NCBI GenBank assembly: GCA_963422465.1
Contig: OY730172.1
Coordinates: 3,286,001-3,350,000 of the forward strand
DNA: 64,000 nt
Direction: 5' to 3'
Source: Lichina pygmaea
Taxonomy: Eukaryota > Ascomycota > Lichinomycetes > Lichinales > Lichinaceae
Of this stretch, positions 22,101 to 30,375 are shown one piece after another. Position numbers and translations under genes: made by a program. The stretch's first letter is position 1. Every line of letters starts with the position of its first letter. A model generated the notes under the pieces. It was not told the origin of the DNA. It did no database searches and worked only from the letters and a program-made list of their open reading frames with translations.

Positions 22101-22437
22101 CGAAGATAGCGGCACCGTGTCCACTAGTCATCACAACATGCATCCTTCAAACAGCGATGGCGCCTCTGGCCAGCGCAGCAACGCCTCGTCCGTCACAAAC
22201 AACAACAACAACAACAACAACCTCACCGCCACAGCCACGACCGCTGCCGCAGCCACAGCCACCTCCGCCGCAAATTACAAGAGAGAAGAGCTCTGGCGGC
22301 GACGCTGGTCTCGCGCCCAGGAGACATTCGAGAAACAAGGCGTCGCCCTCATCAGTTGGCGTGTCGGCACGGACGTGATCGAGCAGTCTGTGAAGCTGGT
22401 CAAGAAGATTCTGCACCAAGACCGAAAAGAGGTCTAG
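19150..22437 (+). CDS. app1: App1-type phosphatidate phosphatase (DUF2183)
   Basis: App1 dephosphorylates phosphatidate to diacylglycerol at cortical actin patches and couples lipid turnover to endocytosis. The frame is open from 19069 to TAG 22437; about 1,095 residues follow the TTG at 19150. Seen: a basic N-terminal region with SRIYGYLVARGRRRKQRR and VLALLFGKSRR (App1-like), an Ig-like DUF2183 N-part (HVPITVFFFN), and the HAD catalytic block SLISDIDDTIKHSAVGSGAK (DxDxT at 20602-20616), then LHYVSNSPWQLYPLL, LKHYSG, KFILVGDSGEADLEVY. The long C-terminal tail is proline-rich (TPPPLPPKPPAYA, PPPPPRPRRR), fitting SH3 partners such as Rvs167/Abp1, with an Asn run near 22200. No ATG lies between 19069 and the conserved N-terminus in this frame, so the start is on an unseen upstream exon or non-AUG. 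Confidence 0.9.
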   Translation: MSLLRYLVPNARQRARARYFDFRHETLPYYRQRAQSRIYGYLVARGRRRKQRRTFGNRVLALLFGKSRRSADAGRRKNACLGRRENMNVQDAAGSSIGSLAMEGGQSEGRERGSRRRKLAGYLKVANELRQSYQQVYAPTWSSKVSFQEGQDGPGGFADASIVNTGDEEMLLFPSYARRHIKAQVPRTEEENQAVQATEGADGTNDGAGTQDAKYWRQEWERWEDDKAIVDVDVRGWIYSSHSGPLGRKNRLMIGLARHLSGVPAPASNPEVDGYQSDDALSRRSFDIAAAPSKGEEELVTKEAESIVRRGHDEAANAGRGAYSEGPDRSAHNAAILSPDERNQSASRLSSTGRQAESLHPTTTNRSTGSGRESSPDQAAPAKRSSWNQPTDMSPAELTSANTNLVARLKPFLSTPLSHVPITVFFFNEKTSQSRTIETNESGHFWIRAALAFVPTTVRVLASESLSATEDVIITEPRGVSLISDIDDTIKHSAVGSGAKEIFRNTFVRELGDLNVEGVRDWYGQLAEIGVKLHYVSNSPWQLYPLLVSFFSMAGLPPGSFHLKHYSGMLQGIFEPVAERKKGSLERIMGDFPERKFILVGDSGEADLEVYTDVVLANPGRVAAVYIRDVTTPPSRGFFDPSVGPAGESRAVDAEDQQSVSQPHTLVVDEKSALDQAAGGPKKKAVAPKQESDPAGGASYRVRPEASRSTVSRIGDQQRLAPAPPAKPSSLRQSINQEPAHQAAGNRRTGEADSSSSRKTPPPLPPKPPAYAQGQSSSTHSKTAPASETPVGPPAIRTPEQEPPDETQRDDSNLLRRTVATAYNKLPSASAILRGVTGTADHSAASESSLQESSNSSSSQPPSQPRSAAYDALQRTMTAPTGSNSFTHRAGGEQGSRTDSPVQPSNTSSSRPSEPPPPPRPRRRQQQAPPPPPPPSRRALTSYPDTPAPTTATASPSVTASLASRAINRLSESHLTSAQASDTVEDSGTVSTSHHNMHPSNSDGASGQRSNASSVTNNNNNNNNLTATATTAAAATATSAANYKREELWRRRWSRAQETFEKQGVALISWRVGTDVIEQSVKLVKKILHQDRKEV

Positions 22438-22689
22438 TAGCTTGCTTGGCGTTCTGGATTCTTGGTGCAGGGCTTTGGTGCAGGGCTTCCGGCGCTTATC
22501 GGGTTTCAAAAGAGTGACTTTTGCGGAAGTACGTATGACATGTGTATGTATGTATCTATATCTCCTCGAGGTCGGTTGTTCTGGGTCTACGCGTACATAC
22601 ATACATACATGCCTGTGGAGTCTCTTCCTCGCTATCGTAATTCAGCTTCTTTTGGAGTCTTTTTGTATCCTGCCCATGGGTCTTTCGAT

Positions 22690-22885
22690 CACTTGCTGAC
22701 AGGTCTCCATATTCTTCCCCCATGGATCTTCATCCAATACTCTCCCCCATCACTCTCCAAACATTCTCCTCTGTGGATCTTCATCGCATTCTTCTCTCCA
22801 CAGACTTGTATATTCTTTCCCCCCGAGGCACAGACTTCCATGTTCTTCCCCCCAACAGACCTCTATATTCTTCCCCAATGAATCT
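22690..22885. repeat. Degenerate pyrimidine-rich tandem repeat
   Basis: Units of about 27 nt with the core CAGACYTCYATRTTCTTCCCCC recur: clear copies start near 22801, 22830 and 22856, with weaker versions at 22700-22790. They follow app1 and show no coding sense. Confidence 0.55.
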
Positions 22886-23850
22886 CATCACATCATCCCC
22901 CTCCCATGGAGTTCTTCTAGTCTTACTTCTTCGGGTCATCTCTTACCACACTTACGTACAGCATACGGTGCTGTACCAACTTCCCACGGTAAGAAAACCC
23001 CTGGGGCAGGGAAAAGTCAAAAGACTTTGTCATTTCGCAGTTACGTTCTTAGACCACAGGCATGATCTCTTTTTTACTTTAGTACACTGCTTTTGTTGTG
23101 GTTGGTGGTTGGTAGTTGTGCTTAGACCGGTGGCACCGCCGCTTTTGCTGTTGGTAGCACAGTGGTGGAGTGCCGGTGGGACACCGATTACCGTACGCAC
23201 GGTGAGTGCAGAAGAGTACTGTACGGTATACACACGGATGTGCGGGATGTTTTATTTTATTTTATTTTATTTTATTCTTACACTGATTTAGCTGTAGAGC
23301 CATGCAGAACTTCTAGGTACATGTTTGTTTCTCCAGAAAACCTTTGGAGGAATAAAAACTGGAGCTTGGGAGAGACTAGGGAAAATCTTGTGGAATATGC
23401 AGTAGCTAAGGAAATTTGTACATGTAGCTATTTGTTAAAACAAACAGTTGACTTGGTAGAGCTTAGAAAGAGAGTTGGTGGGCTAGGTTGAACTGATGTG
23501 CGGGATGTACGGACGTGCGCAAGAGCTTCAAGCAAAGAAGGAAAAGGGCAGATAGGGGAAAGGGAAAAGAAAAGGTTCTTGATTGAACAACTGAATTTGA
23601 TCGGTCGGTTGGTAGTTCAAGTGTATGGTCACATTGCATGTATTCATGCTATTTTCTTTGTATTGTTCCCTCCTCATTGGCCCCCCCCCCCCCCCCCCCC
23701 CCCAACATATACGCACACACATCTTCGCCTGGGGGCTTGTTAAGGGCTTGCCTGTCGACGGTTTGCCTAAAGATAGTACAAGTACTTCCGTACTATAGGA
23801 TACAGGTGGCCTGCGACGACTCAAACCTCCACGCGGTGCAGGCTGGGAAC
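22886..23850. other. Gene-free spacer with homopolymer and pentanucleotide runs
   Basis: No supported gene. It contains five tandem ATTTT-type units at about 23250-23277 and a run of 23 C at 23681-23703. The AT-richer part 23280-23480 has lower GC than neighbouring genes, possibly transposon debris. Confidence 0.5.
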
Positions 23851-25502
23851 CTCGGGGCAGCGATGGCAGGCAGTCTCCCAAGCTGCTTGTAGTCGCTGCA
23901 CCGAGAGCTAATTGAGTCACCGGTCGAGCTGCTGGTGCCCGTGGAGCGACGGTCCACCGGAGGTGTCGCGCAGGCACCCTGGACGCCCCCGTGAAGCGAC
24001 ATCAGCGGAACGGAGGACTGCGACCAAACTGGTTATGAAAACCACCCGACGGATGTCTACCGTGTACGCTACGGCCCGAAGCCGGCCCTGCAGCTGGTGG
24101 ATGTGAAGTCTAGGCATCCGACAGGGCACCTCTGGAGTAGGAGTCCCATCGTGCACCCCCCCCCCCCCCCCCCCTAGCAGAGTCTCCAGCAGCTGATGCG
24201 TCAAGGATCTTGTTCTAGGAGGGGAGTGATATCTGCACCGCGGCATTATTAATCGAACGGGGACTGCGTGTTCAAGAAGGCGAGCAGGTAGCCTGAAGGA
24301 AGCCCGCCACTCCAGTGCCTAAGGGCCGTGTGATAGCCGAAGTGCTGGCTTGATGGTTTTGCCTAAGGTCTTGCCACGGGTTCCCTTCAGACTGCCTGTA
24401 GACCAGGGCCGGGGCACTGGAGATTCTCTGTTCTCTGTTCAGAGAGTCTCCAGTGGGCCACCACGTACAACCGGGGCCCCACAGGCAACAGCGGGCAGAT
24501 GGAGACTCCTCCCTACTTGGTTAGTGGGCTGGAAAGGCAGTCCTGCAGGTGCTGGCATGGCCTGCAGGGTCCGTAGAGCCTTTGAGGCATGGTCGGCCTC
24601 TGTACAAGAGATCTACAGAGGTAACGCGAAACAGCGAGAGCTGCGGGGCGTGGCATATAATGGCAGTGAGGGCAGTAGGGTCTGGGCCTACTACGAGACT
24701 GTCTATATGGCCTGAGAGGACGGAAGCGCATGCCGGTCCGTACAGAGTGCAGGCTCAGGCTGCAAATGACAGGCTCAAGGAGCAAACTGCAGTTGGAGCG
24801 TGGGCTCCGGGCTGGCAACCCAGCGCTCCGAAGCAGGACCTAGAGGTGAGCATACACGGCGGAGCGCAAAAGGCCTCGGGACTGCGGGGAAGTGTGGCAG
24901 AGACCCTGCACAGGATGTCGACTCTGCGCTATGCCTCGGCATAGCTCAACTGTGGCCTGACAAGATGCCATACCGGTCGGCCCTTTGGCTCGACGCCAGC
25001 TTGTTGAAGGCCCAGAGCAGCATCCTGACACAAGTCCGGACAGGTAAGATTGGGCTGGCAGCCTTCCTCTGCAAGCAACAGGTCCCCGACTTCCCAACAC
25101 CGGCCTGCAGCTGCGGGGCGCAGTGGGAGACTGCCAGGCATGTAGTGATGGACTGCCCACGGCTGCAACGTGCACGCTGCAGTCTTTTTGCTGCGGCCTC
25201 CACTACTGACTACCAGGTGCTGATCTCACGCCCGAGGCCCGCCACCGCCCTTACAGCGTGGATCCTTCACCACGGTGTCCTTTCCCAGTTCTCCTGGGCG
25301 CAGGAGCAGCTGGCAGCTGGCTACTAGCCCAGCCACCCCCGATGTTCCACAGCGACTCGATAGGATAGCGCTAGCAAGGCGCTGCAGGGAGGAGGGGTTT
25401 CACCCCTAGGGGTTTTCCTAGCCTGTTTTCATAGCGGACCCAGCATAGCCTAGATACAACTAGTGCTAGAATGGTGTAGGCATACAAACAAACAAACAAA
25501 AT
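23850..25502 (+). mobile_element. Tad-like non-LTR retrotransposon (LINE), 3' part
   Basis: The frame 24800-25327 ends with the C-terminus typical of Tad-group LINE ORF2: LTQVRTGKIGLAAFLCKQQV, then the zinc-knuckle-like C-S-C-G...E-T-x-x-H-x-x-x-D-C (positions about 25110-25160), and the closing helix up to GY* at 25327. A 3' UTR of some 175 nt follows and ends in an (AAAC)n-type tail at about 25485-25502. The sequence upstream to about 23850 is probably more of ORF2 but is broken by stops and frame changes and by a run of 19 C at 24156-24174. The left limit is uncertain. Reverse-transcriptase and endonuclease motifs are not recognisable, so the copy is 5'-truncated and dead. Confidence 0.7.
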
Positions 25503-25584
25503 ACGATACAGGTACCACAGGATTCCAAGAAAAAAAAAAAAAAATTTGTTACCAACTCAACCAATCAATACTGGCGAGACGCAA

Positions 25585-25960
25585 GCCCTCCGCCAACGAG
25601 TGGTAGCACACGTAAAAATTAGATGCAGCCGGGCAGGGAACAGAAGCTTCCCAATCCGGATGACAACAACCTGAAGAGTCCTGCTCAGGGTGCTGGAATG
25701 GTTCCTACGGCTTGATCTTCTCGCTCAGTTTACCTGGGCCCGGCACCAGCTTCCCCCCCCCCCTGCCTGAGTGCTCTGCACAGCACCTCGATAGGAGAGT
25801 TCCCGACTAGAGGCCGCAGGGGAGGGTTTTTCGCCCTAGGGCCACATGACTTGGTCCGATGACCTGGACGTTTTCCCTACCACTTTCATTTATCCCCGGC
25901 ATAATCTAGCCTAGCTGGCTTTAGAATGGAGTAGGAATTCATACATACGAGTACATACGT
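25585..25960 (+). mobile_element. Second, truncated Tad-like LINE 3' end
   Basis: Immediately after the first LINE tail lies a second, shorter and more diverged 3' end in the same orientation. It retains the last ORF2 codons (VLEWFLRLDLLAQFTWARHQ, compare the LHHGVLSQFSWAQEQL ending upstream) and a 3' UTR with shared blocks (CCCTAGGG, GCATAATCTAGCCTAG, TTAGAATGGAGTAGG). It ends near 25960 in ATACATAC-type sequence and is followed by 18 C at 26002-26019. Only some 370 bp remain. Same family as, but not a copy of, the neighbour. Confidence 0.6.
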
Positions 25961-26285
25961 ATGTAGATGCCACAGGATACAAGTACCGCAAGATCCAAGC
26001 ACCCCCCCCCCCCCCCCCCAATCTCGTTCCCTTGCTTCTAGCCAGCCAGCCAGCAGCAGTACTGGCTTCCTCATAAATCATCATCTCTGTCCCGATCCAA
26101 GGTCCATCTGTCTGGCATCACGACGTGTCTGTTCACTGTCGATTTCTTCGTTGTTACTTTGCTTTGATGTCAACCTGTTTCCCATGTCGAGGCCAGTCTT
26201 AGCGTCGACGAGCCCTAGTATTAGCAAGCCGCTGCGCACGTCAGACCGCCGCCCTACGGTGGACCGACCCAACGCAGACTATCTA

Positions 26286-26380
26286 TGACAGACCGACCCG
26301 TGACAGACTGGCCGAAGGCAGACTGTTCATGACAGACCGACCCATGACAGACTGGCCCAAGGCAGACCGGCCCATTGCGG
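26286..26380. repeat. Two-and-a-bit tandem units of about 50 bp
   Basis: The block ATGACAGACCGACCCRTGACAGACTGGCCSAAGGCAGAC occurs at about 26286-26324 and 26330-26368, itself built from a shorter TGACAGAC/GGCAGACYG motif that recurs from 26276 to 26380. No coding meaning is seen. Confidence 0.6.
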
Positions 26381-26546
26381 CCTTGGCTCAGCAGCGATGC
26401 GGAATAGCAGGTCTTACTGTGCGAATGTCGGAAGCGCCGGGCTGGAGGGTGAGGTGTCCGGGGCCGCGGGCGGACGGACGAGCAAAGGCGGCGACGACCT
26501 TGTCCGCTGGGACGATTGCTGTACTCCGTACTTTACGAAGTACTTG

Positions 26547-26550
26547 GGTT

Positions 26551-26582
<32 letters not shown>

Positions 26583-26584
26583 TT
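26547..26584. repeat. (TTC)n microsatellite
   Basis: A nearly perfect TTC/CTT tract of about 12 units lies downstream of the convergent end of the MATE gene. It is non-coding on the strand of the nearest gene. Confidence 0.75.
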
Positions 26585-26862
26585 CTGTTGTCACGGCGCA
26601 CGGAGTTGAGTTGCCCTCGGTTTGCATCCAGCCGTTCGGTTGGCTCAAACTCGAGGGCACGCGTGACCTTGGAGAGGTGATGGCGATGGTGGCGGTGACG
26701 ATGGCGGTGGAACGCTCTCGTGTGACTCAAAAGACGTGACTCCAGGACCCTACCGCACAGAAGGCTGTTCCATAGATCGCTGCGCTAGGCTAGAAGCAGA
26801 CAAGCCGGACGACAAAGTGCGCCGGGCCGGCACAGAAGGTATAAGAACCGAAAACGCCTTGT

Positions 26863-28515
26863 TCATGATGAGGCCGGAGCGCCCGGGGCGGGAGGCTCGG
26901 GATCGGCGTGGGCGATGCCACGCTCGGCCTGGGCGTCGGGATCCATGCGCGAAAGCGCCTTGCGAACCTCGGCATCCCAGTCGCTCCAGGCGACCAAGGC
27001 CCACTCGAGGAAGCCGACCAGGTACAGTGCGATGCACTGACCGACCCACAGGCCCTTCAACCCCCACCCGTGGAAGGCGAGATAGATGCCCAGGGGCAGG
27101 GCGCCGGCATAGTAGCTCACGATGTTGACGGCAGCGCCGACGTGTTGGCGGCCCATGCCCCGTAGACTCCCGCCGCAGCTACCGTTCAGACCGTCTGCGA
27201 TCTGGAAGAGCGCGACGTACGGCATGACCTCGGCCGTCAGTCGGACCACCCTCACGTCGTCGTTGAAGATCTTGGCGTAGAAGTCTTTGACGCCCATGAG
27301 CAGCGCCAGCACGAGCAGGCCGATCATCATGCTCAACCAGGCCGCCACGTTGGCGGCCCGCGCCGCGGCCCGAGCGTCCTGCGCACCGAGAAGGTTGCCC
27401 ACGCGCGAGCTGGCAGCGACGCCGATGCCGAAGGGGATCGTGTTCACGACCTGATCCGTCGTCATGATGACGCTCTGCGCAGCCAGCGGGATCGTGCCAA
27501 GCCGGCCAGCTGCCAGCGCGACGATCTCGAAGGCCCACCATTCGGTGCCGACGTGAACGACGCCGAGAAAAGCGAGCCGGGCGAAAGTGCGCAGGTTCTG
27601 CAGGCATCGACGCGACCAGCCACCCCAGGCCTGCCATCCGTCGACGAGGCAGGCGTAGCCGACCAGGAGGAGAAAGGACAGCCAGTACGAGATGCCGGTG
27701 GCGACAGGCGCCCCTTTCAGTCCCATCTTGAAGGTGTAGACGAAGAGGTAGTTGAGACCGACGTTGACTGGCGAGGTTACCAAGAGGGCATAGGTGCCAG
27801 GTCGCATGATCTCTGTACTCGCCATCAGTACGAAGACGCAAGACCGGCGGATCGGTAGCGTACCCTGCGCCTGGAGATACTTCTTCATGCACTCGAAGTA
27901 GATGTGGCCCAGCCCTCCGGGGATCAACCAGCCGAGGAAGACGGCGCTGCGCCGACACAGCTCGGGTTCTTGACCCAGGAGCCCGAAGACCGGCTCGGAG
28001 AAGAACCATAGTACGGCAACGGGAAGGTAGAAGATCGTCAAGACGAAGAAGGCGCGCTGCAGCAGGATGCCAAGATCATGTGGGTTCTTGCTGCCGGTGA
28101 AGGTGGCGGAGCAGAGCGTGTCCAGCGCGGTACTACCGCCGAGGGCGATCAGCCAGGCTGTGCACATGGCGAACATGTACGAGAAGGCGGACGTCGCCAA
28201 CGCCTCCGGGGACAGGCGGCCGACGACGAGGACCGAGAAGGTCTGCAGCGAGTTCTGGAGGGCGTAGGCCAAGATGACGGGAGTCGAGTTCTTGAGGAGC
28301 AGGAGAAACTCGTCCAGGACGATCCTGGATCTGGGCCTTCCATCGTCACCGTCCAGCTCGTGGGTCTCGCCGCGAGTGTGGCTGATGCGGCTGCGCCGAT
28401 CGGGTGGCGGTTTGGCCAGCAGGGCCGTACGCTCGTGCGGTCCGCTCTGGATCCACCATCTGCCTTTCCGGAAGACGTTGGAGAACCAGGACGATCTGCC
28501 CATCGAGCCGGTCAT
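26863..28515 (-). CDS. MATE-family multidrug/toxin extrusion transporter
   Basis: MATE proteins are 12-helix cation-coupled exporters of drugs and metabolites at the plasma or vacuolar membrane. The frame from ATG 28515 to the stop at 26863 is 550 codons; hydrophobic segments begin with STPVILAYALQNSLQTFSVL and continue through VGFLEWALVAW. Family motifs include ALDTLCSATFTGSKN, LQRAFFVLTIFYLPVA, HVGTEWWAFEIVALAAGRLG and PFGIGVAASSRVGNLLGAQD. Within it, 27863-27813 looks like a 51-nt intron (GTACGC donor, GTACTGAT branch, TACAG acceptor). Removing it keeps frame, deletes 17 odd residues (TLPIRRSCVFVLMASTE) and restores YLQAQ-E-IMRPGTY as in homologues, giving 533 aa. The N-terminal 75 residues are hydrophilic. 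Substrate unknown. Confidence 0.92.
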   Translation of the reverse strand: MTGSMGRSSWFSNVFRKGRWWIQSGPHERTALLAKPPPDRRSRISHTRGETHELDGDDGRPRSRIVLDEFLLLLKNSTPVILAYALQNSLQTFSVLVVGRLSPEALATSAFSYMFAMCTAWLIALGGSTALDTLCSATFTGSKNPHDLGILLQRAFFVLTIFYLPVAVLWFFSEPVFGLLGQEPELCRRSAVFLGWLIPGGLGHIYFECMKKYLQAQGTLPIRRSCVFVLMASTEIMRPGTYALLVTSPVNVGLNYLFVYTFKMGLKGAPVATGISYWLSFLLLVGYACLVDGWQAWGGWSRRCLQNLRTFARLAFLGVVHVGTEWWAFEIVALAAGRLGTIPLAAQSVIMTTDQVVNTIPFGIGVAASSRVGNLLGAQDARAAARAANVAAWLSMMIGLLVLALLMGVKDFYAKIFNDDVRVVRLTAEVMPYVALFQIADGLNGSCGGSLRGMGRQHVGAAVNIVSYYAGALPLGIYLAFHGWGLKGLWVGQCIALYLVGFLEWALVAWSDWDAEVRKALSRMDPDAQAERGIAHADPEPPAPGAPASS

Positions 28516-28587
28516 GCCGGAAACGACCGAAGAAGAACAAGAACGAGTCCGACGGAGAGAATTCTCCGTCGATCAGATGTTGACATG

Positions 28588-28612
28588 TACGTACGTACGT
28601 ACGTACGTACGA
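28588..28612. repeat. (GTAC)n / (ACGT)n run
   Basis: Six tandem GTAC units about 75-100 bp upstream of the MATE start codon form the longest perfect example of the GTAC palindrome motif that recurs through the window's spacers. Confidence 0.8.
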
Positions 28613-30208
28613 GTACACAAGCTTTGCTCTGTCGAGCAATGCATGACGTCGCCTGCACTCCGCGGCCGGAGAAGAGAATCCGTACGTAGACTGATCTGGT
28701 TGGCTACCACACCGAGCTACTGTACAGCAATTATCGGCTTGACTACGAGTGCTGTTGATCGACCGATCGACCGATCGAGCAAAGTCTCGTGGAAGAAGCG
28801 CGGAGGCCCGAGTTGAGGGGTTGATGACTAACCAGCCCTCGGACCGGAGAAATGTTGCTCTGGTGCTCGCACGAAAGCCTTTTCGATTCTACGAGGCATA
28901 GCTGGAACGTCGCGGGGTTCCTACCGAACTAGGAGACTGGGAGCTGTATGCAGTGCTATGCGGTATTGGGCCTGTTCATGCAGTTGTCCGATGTCTTCCT
29001 TGTACTAAACCCCGTCACAGTTGAGTGTAGTCGTGAGGTCGTATGCGTATATTCCTGGCCATTGTGGTAAGCGTCCTCCTTCCAGCGGATGGACTAAACG
29101 CCTCTAAGCCTACCGTAGTTGGCATGTAATGTAGAGTGGCGCGAGTGGGTCGGCAGATGGTCAAGCCAGCCGAAAGCAGCCCACGCAGTCACACGGATCA
29201 CGTCCCCTTGTCCGAACGTACTCGCAGAAGGTGTTTATAGGACGTGCAGCGGTGGTGTTCAAGGCTTCAGCAGTAGACATCTGGACAATCGGCCACGTGT
29301 GACTTCTCGATCGTCAAATGCGGCGTCGAGTATGCGACGATGAAACAGCACAGGGGCAAGGCTGAATCGGCGCTGTAACGATACGGTAGGGCTGGGGGGT
29401 CGCAACCGCAGCCACGTGATATTTCCGATCTGATCTACGCAGTGGGTGACGGATATATTGTTGCGGTAGTACTATTAGTAAGCTGAGCAATCAGCGATCC
29501 TGTCAAAATACCGAGCCCCTGACCCACACTGGAGTCTTTAGATGCCTCGAGAGTTCTGACGATGCGGCTCTGCAACCGACTTTCGCCTGTGCTCCTGTAA
29601 CATTATATCCGTCATCCACCTCGTAGTCCAACTCTAATTACGTACATACGTAGCTACCGTCCCGAGAACGGAGCCTCCGGGAAAGCCTAAGCCTGAGCCT
29701 TGTCGGCAGTGTCTCCATGATCCTGGACGTGCAGCGCCGCCTTGAGCGATGATCTAATCCGGGGTTCCACATCTTGGGTAGCTGTCGGTGAGACGAGCTG
29801 GGCAATGTCTCGGATAGGTAGCGTACGGTATCGGTACCGGGATCGGATAAAAAACCCTACCGTAGATGAGCCGAGAGACAAGGGTCTTGCGCGTGCACTG
29901 AGTGATGTTTGCGAATCGAGTGTTGGAGAGATGGAAATGATTCGAGTCTGGACATCGGTGCTACACTGCTGTACGTACACTGTACGCGAGAATACTGTAC
30001 GGTATATACATAAGTACGTGGGGGAGGGTCGAAGGCGACCGCCGTTGAGCTGGTGTGTGTATGTGTGTGTGCGGCTGTGTGGTTGCTGTGGAGCTGGGTG
30101 GTGAGACGCAAGGAGAATGAAGCGAGGCGTAGTCGAGCCGGCTGGAGCGCCGTGCACTGCAGCTATATCAGAGAGCCCGACACACACGGCGGGGACGAGA
30201 CCGAGCTT

Positions 30209-30210
<2 letters not shown>

Positions 30211-30275
<65 letters not shown>
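30211..30275 (+). repeat. (GCT)n trinucleotide tract upstream of the MFS gene
   Basis: About 21 perfect GCT units end 100 nt before the MFS start codon, hence probably in its promoter or 5' leader. All three forward frames read homopolymers (Leu, Ala or Cys) and the reverse reads polyQ/polyS/polyA, which explains the spurious open frames across it. Confidence 0.9.
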
Positions 30276-30375
30276 GATCTCGGCTGCTCCGGCTCATCGT
30301 GTGCTTTCCCTGCTGCATCTCCTGGGCCGACGCTCGACCATCTCGGTGCTCCAGTGAGGTTGCGGAGCCGTCGCG

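Larger units (their letters stand above)
28516..30375. other. Divergent intergenic region (MATE / MFS)
   Basis: About 1.86 kb with no recognised gene lies between the starts of the two transporters and must hold both promoters. Seen: a (GTAC)n run at 28588-28612, GATCGACC repeats near 28757-28780, a TGTGTGTGT run near 30050-30075, a pyrimidine-poor stretch 28870-29500 and the (GCT)n tract noted separately. Short open frames here are not supported. Confidence 0.55.

Noticed and set aside
22100-22440. Polyasparagine/alanine stretch at the end of app1 as a separate gene
   Set aside because: It is in frame with the app1 catalytic domain and is its disordered tail.
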